NCBI GenBank assembly: GCA_031216915.1
Contig: CM062293.1
Span: forward strand, 153,148,285-153,212,284
DNA from: Pictodentalium vernedei
Lineage: Eukaryota > Mollusca > Scaphopoda > Dentaliida > Dentaliidae
DNA: 64,000 bases
Direction of reading: 5' to 3'
Of this stretch, positions 43,996 to 55,599 are shown one piece after another. Within the stretch, counting starts at the first letter, position 1; each line of letters begins with the position of its first letter. Made by a program: the position numbers and the translations under genes. The notes under the pieces were generated by a model, which was given only the letters and a program-made list of their open reading frames with translations, made no database searches and had not been told where the DNA came from.

Positions 43996-44668
43996 TAGAA
44001 TATACCCATAGTAGCTTGATGTACCAAATGTTCACCACGAGTGGTGAAGTGGTGTTAACCGCAAGCCTTTAGCGCGCGGTTAACACACACCACTTCACCA
44101 CGAGTGGTGAACATTTGGTACACCAAGCTACTTTGGGTATATTTTATTTATACCATGATCGTCAGATTATTAAGAGTTGCTATTATTTTTTATCGATTTT
44201 ACTGAACAGGACCGTACATACGTGCGAATTTGCTTTTGTTTACATGAGGATCGGTCGGCGGTACTTCCACTGTCAATTTTATCACCAAAACGAGATAGAA
44301 AAAGAAGCAGGGCCCTTTTCATTTTAATAACATTATGATATGCTGCTTCGAGTTATGGATGCTTTATGAACACGAGACAATGCATGTTTGTTAATTTTGG
44401 GCGTTTTATGGGGTAAACACATTTAAAAACGTAATAAATAATTGCCACTTTCATTTCACTCTTCGCGAGGCGACGTGCGATAAATTTAGACAAGTTCGCG
44501 TTCAGTTCGACGTCACTAAAGGTCAACTTGGATGTAGCTCCACTGTAGGTGTAAATTTTGACTATTGAAATCCCATTGCTGGCGTGTTCACCACGGGTAG
44601 TGTATAAAGCAAAAATTTATGTCATAGGCTTTTCATATATAGTAGAATAGGTAATCATGGTATAAATA
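43996..44668 (+). repeat. Composite element E3: hairpin plus body
   Basis: The hairpin at 43996-44150 has arms 'gaatatacccatagtagctt' and 'aagctactttgggtatat', then 'gtaccaaatgttcaccacgag' and its inverse, with the tip 'gttaaccgcaagcctttagcgcgcggttaac'-like (given by position, 44054-44084). The body runs from 'tttataccatgatcg' (44148) to 'taatcatggtataaat' (44653-44668), so the body itself has TTTATACCATG inverted ends. Near copy E4 is at 53287-53945. Confidence 0.75.
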
Positions 44669-44779
44669 TGAAAAAAAACAAAACAATACATAGTAATAAA
44701 AACTTGGTCTGGACATCGATAACGACTTTGTTTGGGACGTTAGTGTTGTTTCCCGAAACACTATTAAGTACATTTTCGG

Positions 44780-45187
44780 ATGCTTTTAAAACATTACGTA
44801 GACAATTATTTTGACACACTATTATACGAGATGGAACGAATCATAGAGCCAATTATAAATTTCAAAACTTATCTTAATGATGATAATGGTATCATTCACA
44901 AATTCTATATGAAGTATAAATCACGTCAAGCACAAATCATCCATTGGAAACTTCATTTAAAATGCAGCAACCGAAAATACACTTGTTTCAAAATCTTTTT
45001 TGACACAACTTACTGCAGCTGTGGCAAACGCGAAACGACCGAATACTTTCTGTTGCTCTGTCCACTTTTTGGTGATGTAAGGACATTGACATTTGGTAAT
45101 ATACTTAACACAATAGTACAATTGGACCAATACAATAGACGCGTACAACTAAGGAAATGGATTCAGCATCACGCTAAAACCTTATAA
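44780..45187 (+). pseudogene. LINE C-terminal fragment
   Basis: A 135-codon open frame includes 'CSCGKRETTEYFLLLCPLF' and 'DVRTLTF', the post-RT Cys/His module (C.CG..ET..H-like...C) seen in LINEs, here with Tyr in place of the usual His. No RT is upstream. It is probably a short 5'-truncated insertion. The open frame is presumably fortuitous or young. Confidence 0.7.
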
Positions 45188-46440
45188 TCGGTTGTTTCCA
45201 TTCAGATATTTTGGCTAATAAAACAACTTATTACGCCAGCACGATAGGTTAACCAATAACGGCCATAATTAGTGACCCAGGACTGAGGAATACACCGACA
45301 ATAATGATCAACAGTGATCCCATATTAATTCAGTATAGCGACACTGGCGGTGTATTAATTGCCACTGTCCATCATATATTTTATTTTTTATTGCAAAAAT
45401 CGCAGTTTAGATTCGTCTAATTGGTACTTGAGGGAGTTTGTTTTAAGTCCAAAACGCCAAAAAACAAGCAGAAATGAAATGCGCCAAAAATGGCAGAGAT
45501 AAAAAATCAATAATTTTCTTGGCGATCAATTAGATGTTGGATTAAACCCTTCTATTGCATCACTACTTGTCAGCTTTTGTAAACACATGAATGCCGAAGG
45601 GAAAATTTAACGAACATACAACTGATGATGAAAAATCGGAGAACAAAGCTGGCATAATAAATACGTTACGAGACATTTCTTTGGCGGATATGTTGTCATG
45701 TGACGCCCAGCGAGAACAACAGTAGGCTCGGCTAAAGCCTCGCCTTACATTGTTCTCACTTCGCCTCACTTGGCATCATAATATACTGCTGTTAATTATT
45801 AACACACGATCATTTCCACACGATCGGGACCCAGCATGAACGCATGTGTATCTTTTTTTTACAGTGTACATATTAAGAATTTGATGAACATTTTTCAACC
45901 AAGGAGATATATATAGACTACTTTGATATATTGCCAGCATGTACCAACAGACAATTAGAGTTAGTCTATTGGGCTTAGGGGTTATTAAACTTACCCAATA
46001 TGAAATCTATTGCACACATGTGTAGAGGGAATTATTCCTGTTTCATCATAAACCATATATGTCTGGGTATTGTTTTCCAGTTTGAAGATAAACATTAGGA
46101 AATTTGATTCATTTCGATATTTTCCACATTGGCAGGTTCCTATACTTCACGACCACAAAGAAGTATAGGGGTAACAAGTTTCATACAAAGATCAACATAA
46201 CATCCATAGAAGAGTTTATTCATCCCAATTTTCCTAATCACAATGTACGTAGCTTTAAGACCCTGATGGCAAAGATATTTTTTTAATTTTCTACAAACGA
46301 ATTATTCTTGAAGAATATAAATCTCAGGTATTTCATTTTATCTACTTGATCTAGTTTGACCCAGCCATTAAAAAAGTTATATCTTTGATGCCTTTTCTTA
46401 CAAAAAGCCATTACTTTTGAAATAAACTTTGATACATTTA
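45188..46440. other. No gene seen
   Basis: An AT-rich presumed intron of the second OATP gene if the 27676 exon belongs to it. Weak inverted symmetry around 45710-45765. Confidence 0.4.
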
Positions 46441-46785
46441 CGGGAGCGCGGTGGTTCAGTAGGTGGAGATGCAGTCTATAAGACGAGAGGTCCTCGGTTC
46501 GAATCCCACCTACGGCAACCGCGTTGTGTCCTAAGGCACAATCGCGTTGTGTCCTTGGGCAAGACACTTAATCCCGATTGCCCACGTGGGGTCTCGGTGG
46601 AGTTGTGTGCACGTCGATGGTGTACTTGTCTTCAACCAATGCTAACCCTGCTTGTGTAGAGTTAGTACGTTGGTGAGCCTGACAGTTGCTCGCCGTTACT
46701 CGGTGGTTCTCCTCCACCCGTTAAACTGTCCGACACGATGTGACCCTGCCTGTCGAATGTCGTTAAACCCCAATAAATAAATATA
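46441..46785 (+). mobile_element. tRNA-headed SINE, near full length
   Basis: Head GGGAGCGCGGTGGTTCAGTAG with B box GGTTCGAATCC, then the core 'cgcgttgtgtccttgggcaa', 'aatcccgattgcccacgt', 'ttcaaccaatgctaaccctg', 'gtggttctcctccacccg', ending 'cgttaaaccccaataaataaa'. A short internal duplication of 'cgttgtgtcct..ggca' occurs at about 46518-46560. Confidence 0.92.
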
Positions 46786-47103
46786 TATATGATGCATTTA
46801 CAGTTAATGTTCAAACCCTACAATATTCTGAAAATAAATTTAAGACGAGTTGCGTTTCGACTTCTGATTTTGAGAGGATTACCTTATCGTTAAATTTTAA
46901 AATTAAGACGAAAAGTTTGTTAAATATGTGTAATTGCTCTTCTATATGTTTTAATAGACTTTTAAAATCGTTCATATAAAGATCGAAGATAACTGGCGTC
47001 AAATTGCCCCCAGCATACTCCAGTTCTGAACTAAAATGCAGCAGAGTAATACTTATTTAATTTTATAATTGAACACATTTAAATGAACATACTCATAGTA
47101 ACG

Positions 47104-47344
47104 TTTACCCCTTTGAACACTGATGGCATATTCCATGCCAGCTCAGAGCCATCATCTGGTAGAGTCCATATTCCTTATTTTGGGGAAGACCAATCAATAT
47201 TTTCAACGTGCAGCCCCAAGGCTGCACGTTGAAAATCTTGTTTGGCCTGTCACACAAATTTACAAACCTACTGTCTACTTTATGAATTCAGGTCATATCC
47301 TGCCCCTGGACTCGAAAAGCAGCCTTTCGTGTTCAAAAGGTTAA
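47104..47344. mobile_element. R3 palindromic MITE
   Basis: Left 'ttacccctttgaac' (one base off TTAACCC) and right 'gttcaaaaggttaa'. The tip 'cgtgcagccccaaggctgcacg'-like lies at 47208-47229. Confidence 0.78.
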
Positions 47345-47827
47345 ACACCCCCTACTTTTGATTTGCGTAATGTATTCACAGCCTGTCACACCGAACAGTA
47401 TCAAAGACTTGCTTAATATCAACAAATGCATAGAATTATTGTCTCTTAGATGTCATAATAAGGCTTGACACGTACCATACTCCAAACTGATCGTGTTAGG
47501 GCTCACAATTGCAAAAACTGGGTACCACAGCTGTCAGTTTGTATGCACGACTGTGTGTGTGTTATTAGTCCAAGACAGAGATCAAGTCGCGTAAAAATAA
47601 ACATGATAACAAGCAAGAGCGGATCGATATCTAAGACTCCAATCTAGAGGAAAATGTCCCGACTGGAAAAGTTAATGGAAGGAGGAGGTTACACACAGCC
47701 TAAACCCCCGTCGACACGTTCCATGACATTTTCGTATCTATTCTTTCAAAATCTTTTCCTCTGGACAAAATCATCCATTCTAAATTGCCGGGTAAAGAGT
47801 AAGTGTTATTTTTATTGTTTTTTACAG

Positions 47828-48553
47828 AGCTAGAAGCAGATGTTCAGGTTAAGACAAATAAGGATTTATTGCTTGAGAAAGATGATACCGTTGATGATTA
47901 TGAGGATGTGATTTGTGGCCTTCATTCGTTCAGACCGCCATTTCTGCAGCCATGCGCAAGAATAACATCGTTTGTTGGATTCGGAAGTATTGCAGCCTTA
48001 CTGACGTCCTGCCTAGTTCACTATATTTCAACCCAAGTTACAACATTGGAACGCATGTTTGGATTTAGGAGTTCTACGAGTGGTTTTTTAACATCTTGTA
48101 ACGACATGGGCTTTCTTCTCTGCATTTTGTTTGCTACCTACTTTGCCAGACGCACGCACATTCCAAGAGCTCTTTGTATAGCTACAGCGTTAAACGGCCT
48201 CGCAGGACTGATATGTTGCATCCCGTACTTTTTGACGCATGACAAATTCAAATTACACAACCTGGCAGCCTCGTCATCTTCGACGAATTTTACACCGTTG
48301 AAACCATGGGTTGCGACAGATCTCTGTCAGCCAAACATAACTTTTTCCAATACATCAGACATTTGCGATGATAACGTAACTGGCAGTCAATTAGCTTCTT
48401 TATTTGGTCTATCCGACGACGAATCGACTATCGCAGTAGTTCTTATCGCCATTGGAATGATTTTACAGGGTTTGGCAAAGGCACCTCGATATACGTATCT
48501 CAACGTATACGTTGATGATAATGTTGCTAAAACGAAATCTGCTCAATACATAG
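47828..48553 (+). CDS. OATP/SLCO transporter, exon with first membrane segments
   Basis: Acceptor 'ttttttacag|ag' (alternative start 47830 after a second AG). Donor G|GTAAGT at 48554, phase 1. The acidic N-terminal segment is followed by 'CGLHSFRPPFLQPCARI' and TM1 'FVGFGSIAALLTSCLVHYI'. Then comes the OATP-typical 'TTLERMFGFRSSTSGFLTS' and further helices ('GFLLCILFATYFA', 'ALCIATALNGLAGLICCIPYF'). An extracellular loop with four N-glycosylation sequons (NFT, NIT, NTS, NVT) follows. TM4 'VVLIAIGMILQGLAKAPRYT' leads to 'YVDDNV', the family's conserved loop. The length, about 242 codons, suits a large second exon. It continues into 52116. Confidence 0.93.
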
Positions 48554-48861
48554 GTAAGTAGTGTTTAGTATAAAACACCCGAAACAGGTCTCAGAACTTA
48601 GGCGAGTGATGATTTCTCCTTCTATCGTTCTCCTAGAAAAAATAAGGCGAACGATTTTCTTCCATTTGCCTACACTACTAAAGGCCTTATTCAAGTAATA
48701 AAACATATACTAAACCTTCCATTTGTATCCACATTGTTATCTGTTCTAGAAACGCGATCTACTTTATGCTGAAAATTTTAACTTTCATCCAGATTTTCGA
48801 AGCCCGTTTAAAATTTGTACGCGTGTAAAACGCAGATGGAAATCTATATTTATGAAACTGA

Positions 48862-48951
<90 letters not shown>

Positions 48952-48975
48952 TTCACTCTCTCTCTCTCTCTCTTC
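48862..48975. repeat. (CTGT)n and (CT)n microsatellite
   Basis: About 22 CTGT units (48862-48950) followed by a short CT run. It is in the OATP intron and close to the donor side. Confidence 0.95.
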
Positions 48976-50140
48976 AGATGCTCCTGAAAAAAGTTAGGAA
49001 CACGTGCCTTCTGCTCCCTAGTTCGTACGTCTCTGTGACAGACAGTGGGGTATGTTGCATTGCGTAAACGGTTAGAGAATGTCGCGTATCGTGACCCATC
49101 ATTGAAAGGTGACGTGCCAACCCCAGGGACGCGACTACAGGGTCTCGGTTCGAGGGGCCCCCTCTGAATTTCAAACTGTACCCCACCCCTCATTTGATGC
49201 CGAACATCCAACCTTTGTGAAATCATTTGAACCCTTCTGTTGGTTGAGACTTTCCAATAGCTAATGGAATCCGAATACATTCTCCCCCACCCTCCCCCAG
49301 CGAATCTTTGGGTTCTAGAGTTGGAAATCGCCTCTCGAGTACAACAAGGTATCATCTGCAATGTTTTTAGCTTGAGCATAGCAGATAACGCCCTGTTGCA
49401 CTTTAGGGGCAAAATCCGGGTTAAATCCCATGAAATATGGTTATTTTGGCCGAAATCAGGAGGAGGTACACCCGCCCCCGCCCTCCTATCATCACGTCTC
49501 TGTCCGCCCCAAACACAGAATTTTGGATCCGACACTGAGAAAGGTTCTTGTTTGAATTCATATGTTGCTAAAGTAACATTCATTTTTTTAGCTGTTGTTC
49601 TGAAGTAAGAACGTTCCAGTACATTACTGCAGAATAGTTTACGTTTCAAGCCACACCTAAGAACGATGCACAGAGTCAAATATTTCTGATAATCTGATCA
49701 TATTTATCTGACCTCATTATCTTTCAAATGAGGTTAGTGACCTTGATACCATTGGCCGTCCAGTGACTAAAATCTGTCCGACGGGAAGATAACTCGCAAC
49801 TCGGTTATTGTAATTCAGATGTGATGTCATATCACCTCTTTGGTCGGCGAGTCAAAGAACGTATTATCAAAGGTTATTACCTGGCCAATTTCATATAGAC
49901 TGAGAATGAGAAGGTCGAAGGCTGGTGTGAAGTTACCGAGGACTGATATCTCGGCCGATTTGGAATTAACCAAGAAATAACCTCTTTGTGTATTAAAACA
50001 AACAAGTACAGAATGTTCACAAATCTGTAATAGTTTTCTGACAGTGTTATTGTTTCTCGTTCTTTTCACAAAGTCCGAAGTTTCCTCTTCTCCTAGTTCA
50101 GGTAGGGAAGTCGTCGGCGACGTTCATATAGCTTAACTAT
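48976..50140. other. OATP intron, no gene seen
   Basis: No repeat recognised. Long minus frames here are extensions of the CTGT run. Confidence 0.45.
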
Positions 50141-50380
50141 TAACCCGCTGAGTATCTTCAAGATGTTTTTCATCAAATCTAGTCATGGCTGCTCTGCAGC
50201 AGCCATGACTAGATTTGATAAAAAATTAATCCAGATGTAAAATAAGAAATCATTGGTGAAAAAGTCCTTCATTTTACAGGGTGAAAAGTTTATCATATGT
50301 GCCCAATATATACTTAATTCGGAGACAAGAGAAATCCTGTGCTGGGCAGGAATATCTGCCAGAAGCATGTAAAGAGTTAA
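50141..50380. mobile_element. TTAA-flanked palindromic MITE, R3-like
   Basis: TTAA at 50141-50144 and 50377-50380. Left end CCCGCTGAG, right end 'gtaaagag'. The near-perfect stem 'catcaaatctagtcatggctg'/'cagccatgactagatttgat' meets at 'ctctgcag' (50172-50219). Only the left arm's inner part is palindromic. Confidence 0.7.
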
Positions 50381-50647
50381 CTGTCTTTTCTCCCACTTCG
50401 ACGAACCTCCGTCTCTGAATCTTAGTTTGCGTTGAATGTTCTGTACAACTTTCTTCTCTTCATCTACCTAACCCTCACCAATTACAGTCTTTAATTCCTC
50501 ATCATACAACAACTCAGCTTCAAGTCACTCCATTACCCCTGGTCACAAAATCTTTCCTGATTGCGTTCCGCAAAAGCCTTGACAGATTTCCATGTAAACA
50601 AACTGCCTGTGCCTTGTAACCCACAAGGGGGGGGGGGGGCACTCTAG

Positions 50648-50935
50648 TTTGATTCATATCGGGCGTGATCGGCGTGATATCAGCCGAGATTAAAGTCATA
50701 TCTGCCGAGTTTGATAATGGGCAGTTCAGTGGAAGAAAATAATATCTAATACATAATTATCTTTAGCTAATAACTGAACGTGACAGAGTAGAGATGATTC
50801 ATTTATAAGATGTGATTTTCTTTCCCAGAATTGCCAATTATCGAGCTCGACTGATATGACTTCAAACTCGGCTTATATGACGCAGATCTCGGGCGATATG
50901 AACCAAGCTACAGTTGTCACCCACGATGCGTTACT
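50648..50935. repeat. Foldback repeat, unclassified
   Basis: 'ttcatatcgggcg' and 'gccgagattaaagtcatatc.gccgag' on the left are mirrored by 'cg.ctgatatgacttcaaactcggc' and 'cgggcgatatgaa' on the right. An AT-rich centre carries no coding. A poly-G run precedes it at 50626-50638. Confidence 0.6.
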
Positions 50936-52115
50936 AGGCGTAGTGTTACTAGGCGCAGCCATTTTGTTTACGGGACAAACGTTTACCGTTATTCGTCGAC
51001 AGTAATCATTTAGTAAAATTGGCATTATCAGGCAAAGGGGGCAGTTTTTGTATGGTGAGAAATTAATGATGGCAATAAGTAAGGATTAGGTGGATGAAGA
51101 GAAAAAAGAAGAGAGTTGTACAGAAAATTTATTGCAAGCTAAGATTCGGAGTCGTAAGCGGAGAATCGTTGAATTGAGAGAAGAGAGAGAGTTTAGCTAC
51201 CCAAACGTCGTGGCATCACCATCGCGGAACTGCGACGTTCGAATAGCTGAACTAGGAGAAGAGGAAACTTCGGACGCTGAGAAAGAAATGAGAAACAACA
51301 CACTAAAAGACCCAAGAACGTTTTCTTGACATGCCCTTGGCATAAATTTGTCATCTGTCTTGGTGCCACTATCTACTTTATAATGATGACCAAGTTTAGT
51401 GTTCATCGACTTTGGTGATGGTGTACCGTAATGTAAATCACTGTTGGAATGGGCTCTCGGAGTCCTTTCCCACAATGTATTACATACATAACGCAGATCA
51501 TCAGATCAATGAAATAGTCTCCTTAAGCTTCAGTTTTCTTAGTTGCCCATCTCAGTCTTTTCTCTAACACCAGTGAACATATTAGCATTACTTTAACATT
51601 CTATTATCGGACAAAGAGATTACTTGAACACAGTTTGCCTGAAAACATATGCTCGTCCTTTTTTTGATTGCCTCAATTTCCAGTTTGCGCATCTCCAAAA
51701 GAATGGCCATAGACTACGTTTCGGAGGAAAGGGCAATTAAATTTGTGAGGTTACTTTTGTATAGTTTTTAGTTTTTGACGTATTTGGATAATTTGTTTAA
51801 CAATGAGCTGCCTTAAAATATTTATATTCGAATTACCTTTTTGTCGGTTCTGTTGCCCGCCCAAAATCCCGATCACGATCAATTTTTCATTTAATTCCAC
51901 GGTAGAGTTGCTTCCATTGGCGCTCAGTTGTAGATGGCATCGTGCAAACAAATCGACTGAAAGCTGTGAAAACCTGGAGAGATCTACAGCGTGGAGGAGG
52001 ATAATAATACTGCATACTTCTTAAATCTGGTTAATAAAGTGTCTATTAACATTTTTCCAAAGTGACGTTCAAAAGAAACTCTGAATACTACAAATACTAT
52101 CTGTATATATTTCAG
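50936..52115. other. OATP intron; one Glu/Lys/Arg-rich open frame
   Basis: A 79-codon plus frame at 51090-51329 starts MDEEKKEESCTENLL and is highly charged. It has no recognised domain and no good splice context, so I do not call it. The rest is unremarkable. Confidence 0.4.
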
Positions 52116-52202
52116 GAATTGCCTATAGCATTGGCCTTATGGGGCCAGCAGCAGCGTTCGCTCTTGGGGGAATATTCAGCAGGATGTATGTTACGTTAGA
52201 AG
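52116..52202 (+). CDS. OATP/SLCO transporter, short exon
   Basis: Acceptor 'atatatttcag|G' at 52115 and donor 'GAAG|GTATTG' at 52203, both phase 1. The peptide (G)IAYSIGLMGPAAAFALGG plus IFSRMYVTLE corresponds to the conserved 'Y.gi....gp..Gf.lgs....yvd' segment of OATPs (TM5). Joining to 48553 restores the Gly codon G|GA. Confidence 0.92.
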
Positions 52203-52375
52203 GTATTGTATCACTCTATTAATGGCATGATTTTTCTCATGGTTGAAAGGCCCTGATCTCTCTATACACGAGATTTGCCGGAAACGTCAGCGAAAGACGT
52301 GTAATCTCAATCTGCCCCCCCCCCCCAAGATGGCGTGAGGTTAATCAACGCATTTAACTTCCCCAACCCGCACCG

Positions 52376-52441
52376 TTTGATGACGTGAAAGCTGTTACGC
52401 TGTGACTCTAGTCACAGCGTAACAGCTTTCCCGTCATCAAA
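52376..52441. repeat. Perfect stem hairpin
   Basis: 'gctgttacgctgtgac' and 'gtcacagcgtaacagc' arms around the loop 'tcta'. The stem extends outward through 'tttgatgacg'/'cgtcatcaaa' with one extra base. A poly-C run lies at 52316-52326. Confidence 0.85.
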
Positions 52442-52444
52442 CTT

Positions 52445-53044
52445 CAACCGGAAGCCTTGCACGAAACCTAGTAACACAGTATAAACTTTCCCATATCAGT
52501 ACTTGTTTTGTGTCAATAATAAATATTGTAAATTTTCAATTTGCATTGCTGTGAAAATATGCACCACTTCAACATATTCCTTTTTCGCAGAAATCGGTGA
52601 CTTTGAGGCGTCGGAGACTTGAAAACTACCGAGAAGGAAGGTTTTGTTGCGGACTATCCATTTAACGAAGCAATTGATCTCTAAGATGACGGCAGGCGTA
52701 ACACTTTTCTGTTTTGACCAATGAGTGTTCCAGCAACCCAGTTGTAAAACGATCAGGGTGGGAGTGGTCGGGTCGAAAGTTTTTACTGGGAAGAGAAGTC
52801 TACGAACGCTCTGCGATCTGCCCAAAATGCAGTAAATATTCAGTTTATTTTCTTTTCTTTCGTTTTTCTTCCCCAAAACAAATTGTAAAACTCCCAGTCG
52901 CCGAAAACGGTACTCCACTCCCAGCATCGTATTCCACTCTTAGCGAAGACGGACTATTTTTTATTGTTTACAAATCGGTTGTGTTGAATCAATTATAAAG
53001 GGTTGTTTTGAGAAAACAAATAAGGAGAAAATAAGATAAATACG
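52445..53044. other. OATP intron, no gene seen
   Basis: No recognised repeat. Frames on both strands lack domains. Confidence 0.4.
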
Positions 53045-53049
53045 AAAGT

Positions 53050-53180
53050 TCACAGCTCGGATTCGAGTACGATTTCATCCTCTCGTGGGCCGTGTGGATT
53101 ATTTCACTCGGCTAACGCCTCGTGAAATAATCTTCCGCACGCCCCACTCGATGATAAAAATCGTAGTCAAAATCCGAGCG
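53050..53180. repeat. Imperfect hairpin next to E4
   Basis: 'gattcgagtacgatttcatc'/'gatgataaaaatcgtag' arms, with 'gtggattatttcactcggc'/'gcctcgtgaaataatcttcc' inside and the tip 'ctcggctaacgcctcg'. It has the same layout as the E-family hairpins but different sequence. Confidence 0.65.
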
Positions 53181-53286
53181 GTGAACTATTGTCTGTATCG
53201 AGGGTCACAGTCCCGTGTCATTCGGATCTTCTCGGTTTATTCAGATTGTTCGTTAGTTGACCTCGCGTCCAAGGAAAGAGTGATTT

Positions 53287-53945
53287 ATACCATGATTACC
53301 TATTCTACAATATATGAAAAGCCTTTGACATAAATTTTAGCTTTACACACCAACCGCTGTGAGCACCCCAGCAATGGAATTTCAATAGTTAAAATTTACA
53401 CCTACAGTGAAACTACATCCAAGCTGACCTTTGGTAACGTCGACCTGAATGCGAACTTGTCGCACGTCGCCACGCGAAGAGTGAAATGAAAGTGGTATTT
53501 ATTTGTTACGTTTTTAAATGAGTTTACCCCCACAAGACACCAAAATTTAACAAACATACATTGTCTCATGTTAATAAAGCATCCATAACTCGAAATGGTA
53601 TGTTATTATGCTATTAAATGAAAAAGGCCCCGTTTCGTTTTCCATTTCGTTTCGGCGATAAAATTGACAGCGGAAGTACCGCCTACCGATGCTCGTGTGA
53701 ACAAAAACAGATTCGCACGTATGTACGTCTGGTGCTCAGTAAAATCGAGAAAAAATAATAGCGACTCTTAATAATCTGACGATCGTTGTATATATAAAAT
53801 ATACCCAAAGTAGCTTGGTGTACCAAATGTTCACCACTCGTGGTGAAGTGGTGTTAACCGCGCGCCGAAGGCTCGCGGTTAGCACCACTTCACCACTCGT
53901 GGTGAACATTTGGTACACCAAGCTACTATGGGTATATTCTCTATA
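53287..53945 (-). repeat. Composite element E4: body plus hairpin
   Basis: A reverse-oriented relative of E3. The body runs from 'ataccatgattacctattctac' (53287) to 'gactcttaataatctgacgatcg' (about 53785). The hairpin follows at 53796-53945 with 'gtatatt'/'aatatac' outer arms, 'gtaccaaatgttcaccac', and the tip 'gcgcgccgaaggctcgcggtt'-like at 53858-53880. Confidence 0.78.
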
Positions 53946-54050
53946 TACCCACTTGTTTACCAGAAAAAAATCGACAACTCCGTTTGAAATGTAAATACTC
54001 TCCTAAAAAGAATACGTTCATTTGCTGTGTGTAACAGTTGTTCATTGTAG

Positions 54051-54257
54051 GTACTTCTATTTTAGATAGTAACATGAATTACAGAGATTCTAGATGGATT
54101 GGAGCTTGGTGGTTGGGATTTTTAGTATTTGGAGCTGCTTCTATTTTGTTCGCATTACCACTTTATTTGTTTCCAAAACATTTGCTTCCCAAATCTAAAC
54201 GATTAACTGAATCGAAAAGCAATGAGAACAAACCAATTAGATTCAAAGACTTGAAAG
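54051..54257 (+). CDS. OATP/SLCO transporter, exon with family signature
   Basis: Acceptor 'ttcattgtag|G' at 54050, and donor 'TTGAAAG|GTAAGG' at 54258, phase 1 both sides. It contains DSRWIGAWWLGFL, an exact match to the OATP signature D-x-R-W-(I/V)-G-A-W-W-x-G-(F/L)-L at TM6. The helix VFGAASILFALPLYLFPKHL follows, then a basic cytosolic loop ending 'IRFKDLK'. The next expected exon (TM7 onward) is not seen downstream in the window until the Kazal-like exon at 62048. Confidence 0.95.
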
Positions 54258-54776
54258 GTAAGGTTTACACAAGATACAACATTCAGTTAAAGGATAATAT
54301 TTTGTTTTGTCTTACAATAAGTATGTCTTGGGACCGCCATTACCTGAACACATCTTGTATCAAGGCCTCTGAGACAAAATCTGTATCACACCCCTGCAGA
54401 TTTCAAACACTTACTCAGTTGCGATTTGTTTACGTTACCATTTTTGAACATTACACTCTTTCAAAAAGCGCTTGTCAGAGACCGTTTGCGCTGCTGTATA
54501 TGAAAGTGGGAAAAGACCTTCCTTTTCTCAACAGTCTTATTATTAAATTATTCATTCACATCACATCTCCGCCTCTGTATCTAAATCATTGGAACCAATG
54601 AGTTGAAACAACACGCCTTTTACAGACCGCTCTCTTTTCGGAATGTTGAACAAACGCGCTCATTAAATTTACCAGGGCTCAGGAAATTTCAAAGCAGGGG
54701 AGTATAGTTTTCAGTGAAGCAATAGTATGCGTTTTATGAGTGTGAAAACAAAATCTAAAACTAAAAGGCCAGTTCA
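54258..54776. other. OATP intron, no gene seen
   Basis: The open frame running past the donor to 54601 is intronic read-through without family resemblance. Confidence 0.5.
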
Positions 54777-54994
54777 TTAACCCTTTAAACCCTAGCGGCC
54801 ACTTTTCCGGCCAAGAACATGATACATCATGACTGTTCAGTAAATATGTGTGGTAGACCAATCAATACTTTCAACGTGCAGCCCCGAGGCTGCTTGAAAA
54901 TATTGATTGGTCTACTTCAAATAATGAATATGGACTCTTCTAATTGCTGCCATTGAACTGGCATGGACGATACCACCAGAGTTCAAAGGGTTAA
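54777..54994. mobile_element. R3 palindromic MITE
   Basis: Perfect TTAA at both ends (54777-54780, 54991-54994), CCCTTTAAACC and 'gttcaaaggg' termini. The tip is partly deleted on one side ('cgtgcagccccgaggctgc' without the final 'acgtt'). Confidence 0.85.
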
Positions 54995-55599
54995 GATATT
55001 GACTCAACAGATGAGAATTGTAGGATAAATCTATCATTACCATTATTCGTATGTAAATGTTGTATCAGACGTATCATGTTTCTAAAGCTATATCTCAAAC
55101 ATAATGGTGAGAATGTACATTTATTATGTGACTATCGGAAATACCCCCCCCCCCCCCCTCCAATACCGCAGTAGTTTGCTCATCAATTTCGGCTCGCCAG
55201 AAAATTACTCTCTAAGCATTTCCACATCCGTATCATATCTATCTTTTGTCACTGATGTCACTGGCGTTTGTAGATTTTCGAAGCGACCACTTTACAGACG
55301 CGAAAAAAAACCCGAGTGCCTTAGCACTCAACTCTGCAGACAAACACACATACTTACATTTAGCTTTTATAGATCCGGTGTCATAATTATAATAAACAAA
55401 CTATTACCACTGTTAGTTAATCTGGCCTGTCATATTTCTTCTAGTTTGACGAGACCAGATCAAGGTTCGACCTCTTGTGAAACAAATTTGATTTTCCAGA
55501 CGGAAAAGGCACACAATTCCTTTGGTTGAGGCATTTTTTCGACTCTCTGTATAGTGCGTTACAACGCCAGAATTGCAGTGCTGCATAACCCACGGTATC
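54995..55599. other. No gene seen
   Basis: Presumed OATP intron. A C run lies at 55144-55158. The expected TM7-9 exon was looked for on the plus strand and not found. Confidence 0.4.

Noticed and set aside
44780-45187. Intact host zinc-binding protein
   Set aside because: The Cys pattern is that of LINE C-termini and no upstream exons are seen.
48759-49679. Long open frame of 306 codons
   Set aside because: It owes its length to the CTGT run and reads as meaningless Arg/Thr/Asp/Gln repeats. No domain is present.
51090-51329. 79-codon charged ORF as a host gene
   Set aside because: No domain, no supporting splice sites, and it lies within an OATP intron. Composition alone is not enough.
54258-54601. 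Continuation of the OATP coding frame past 54257
   Set aside because: A good GTAAGG donor ends the exon, and the downstream text has no OATP helix pattern.
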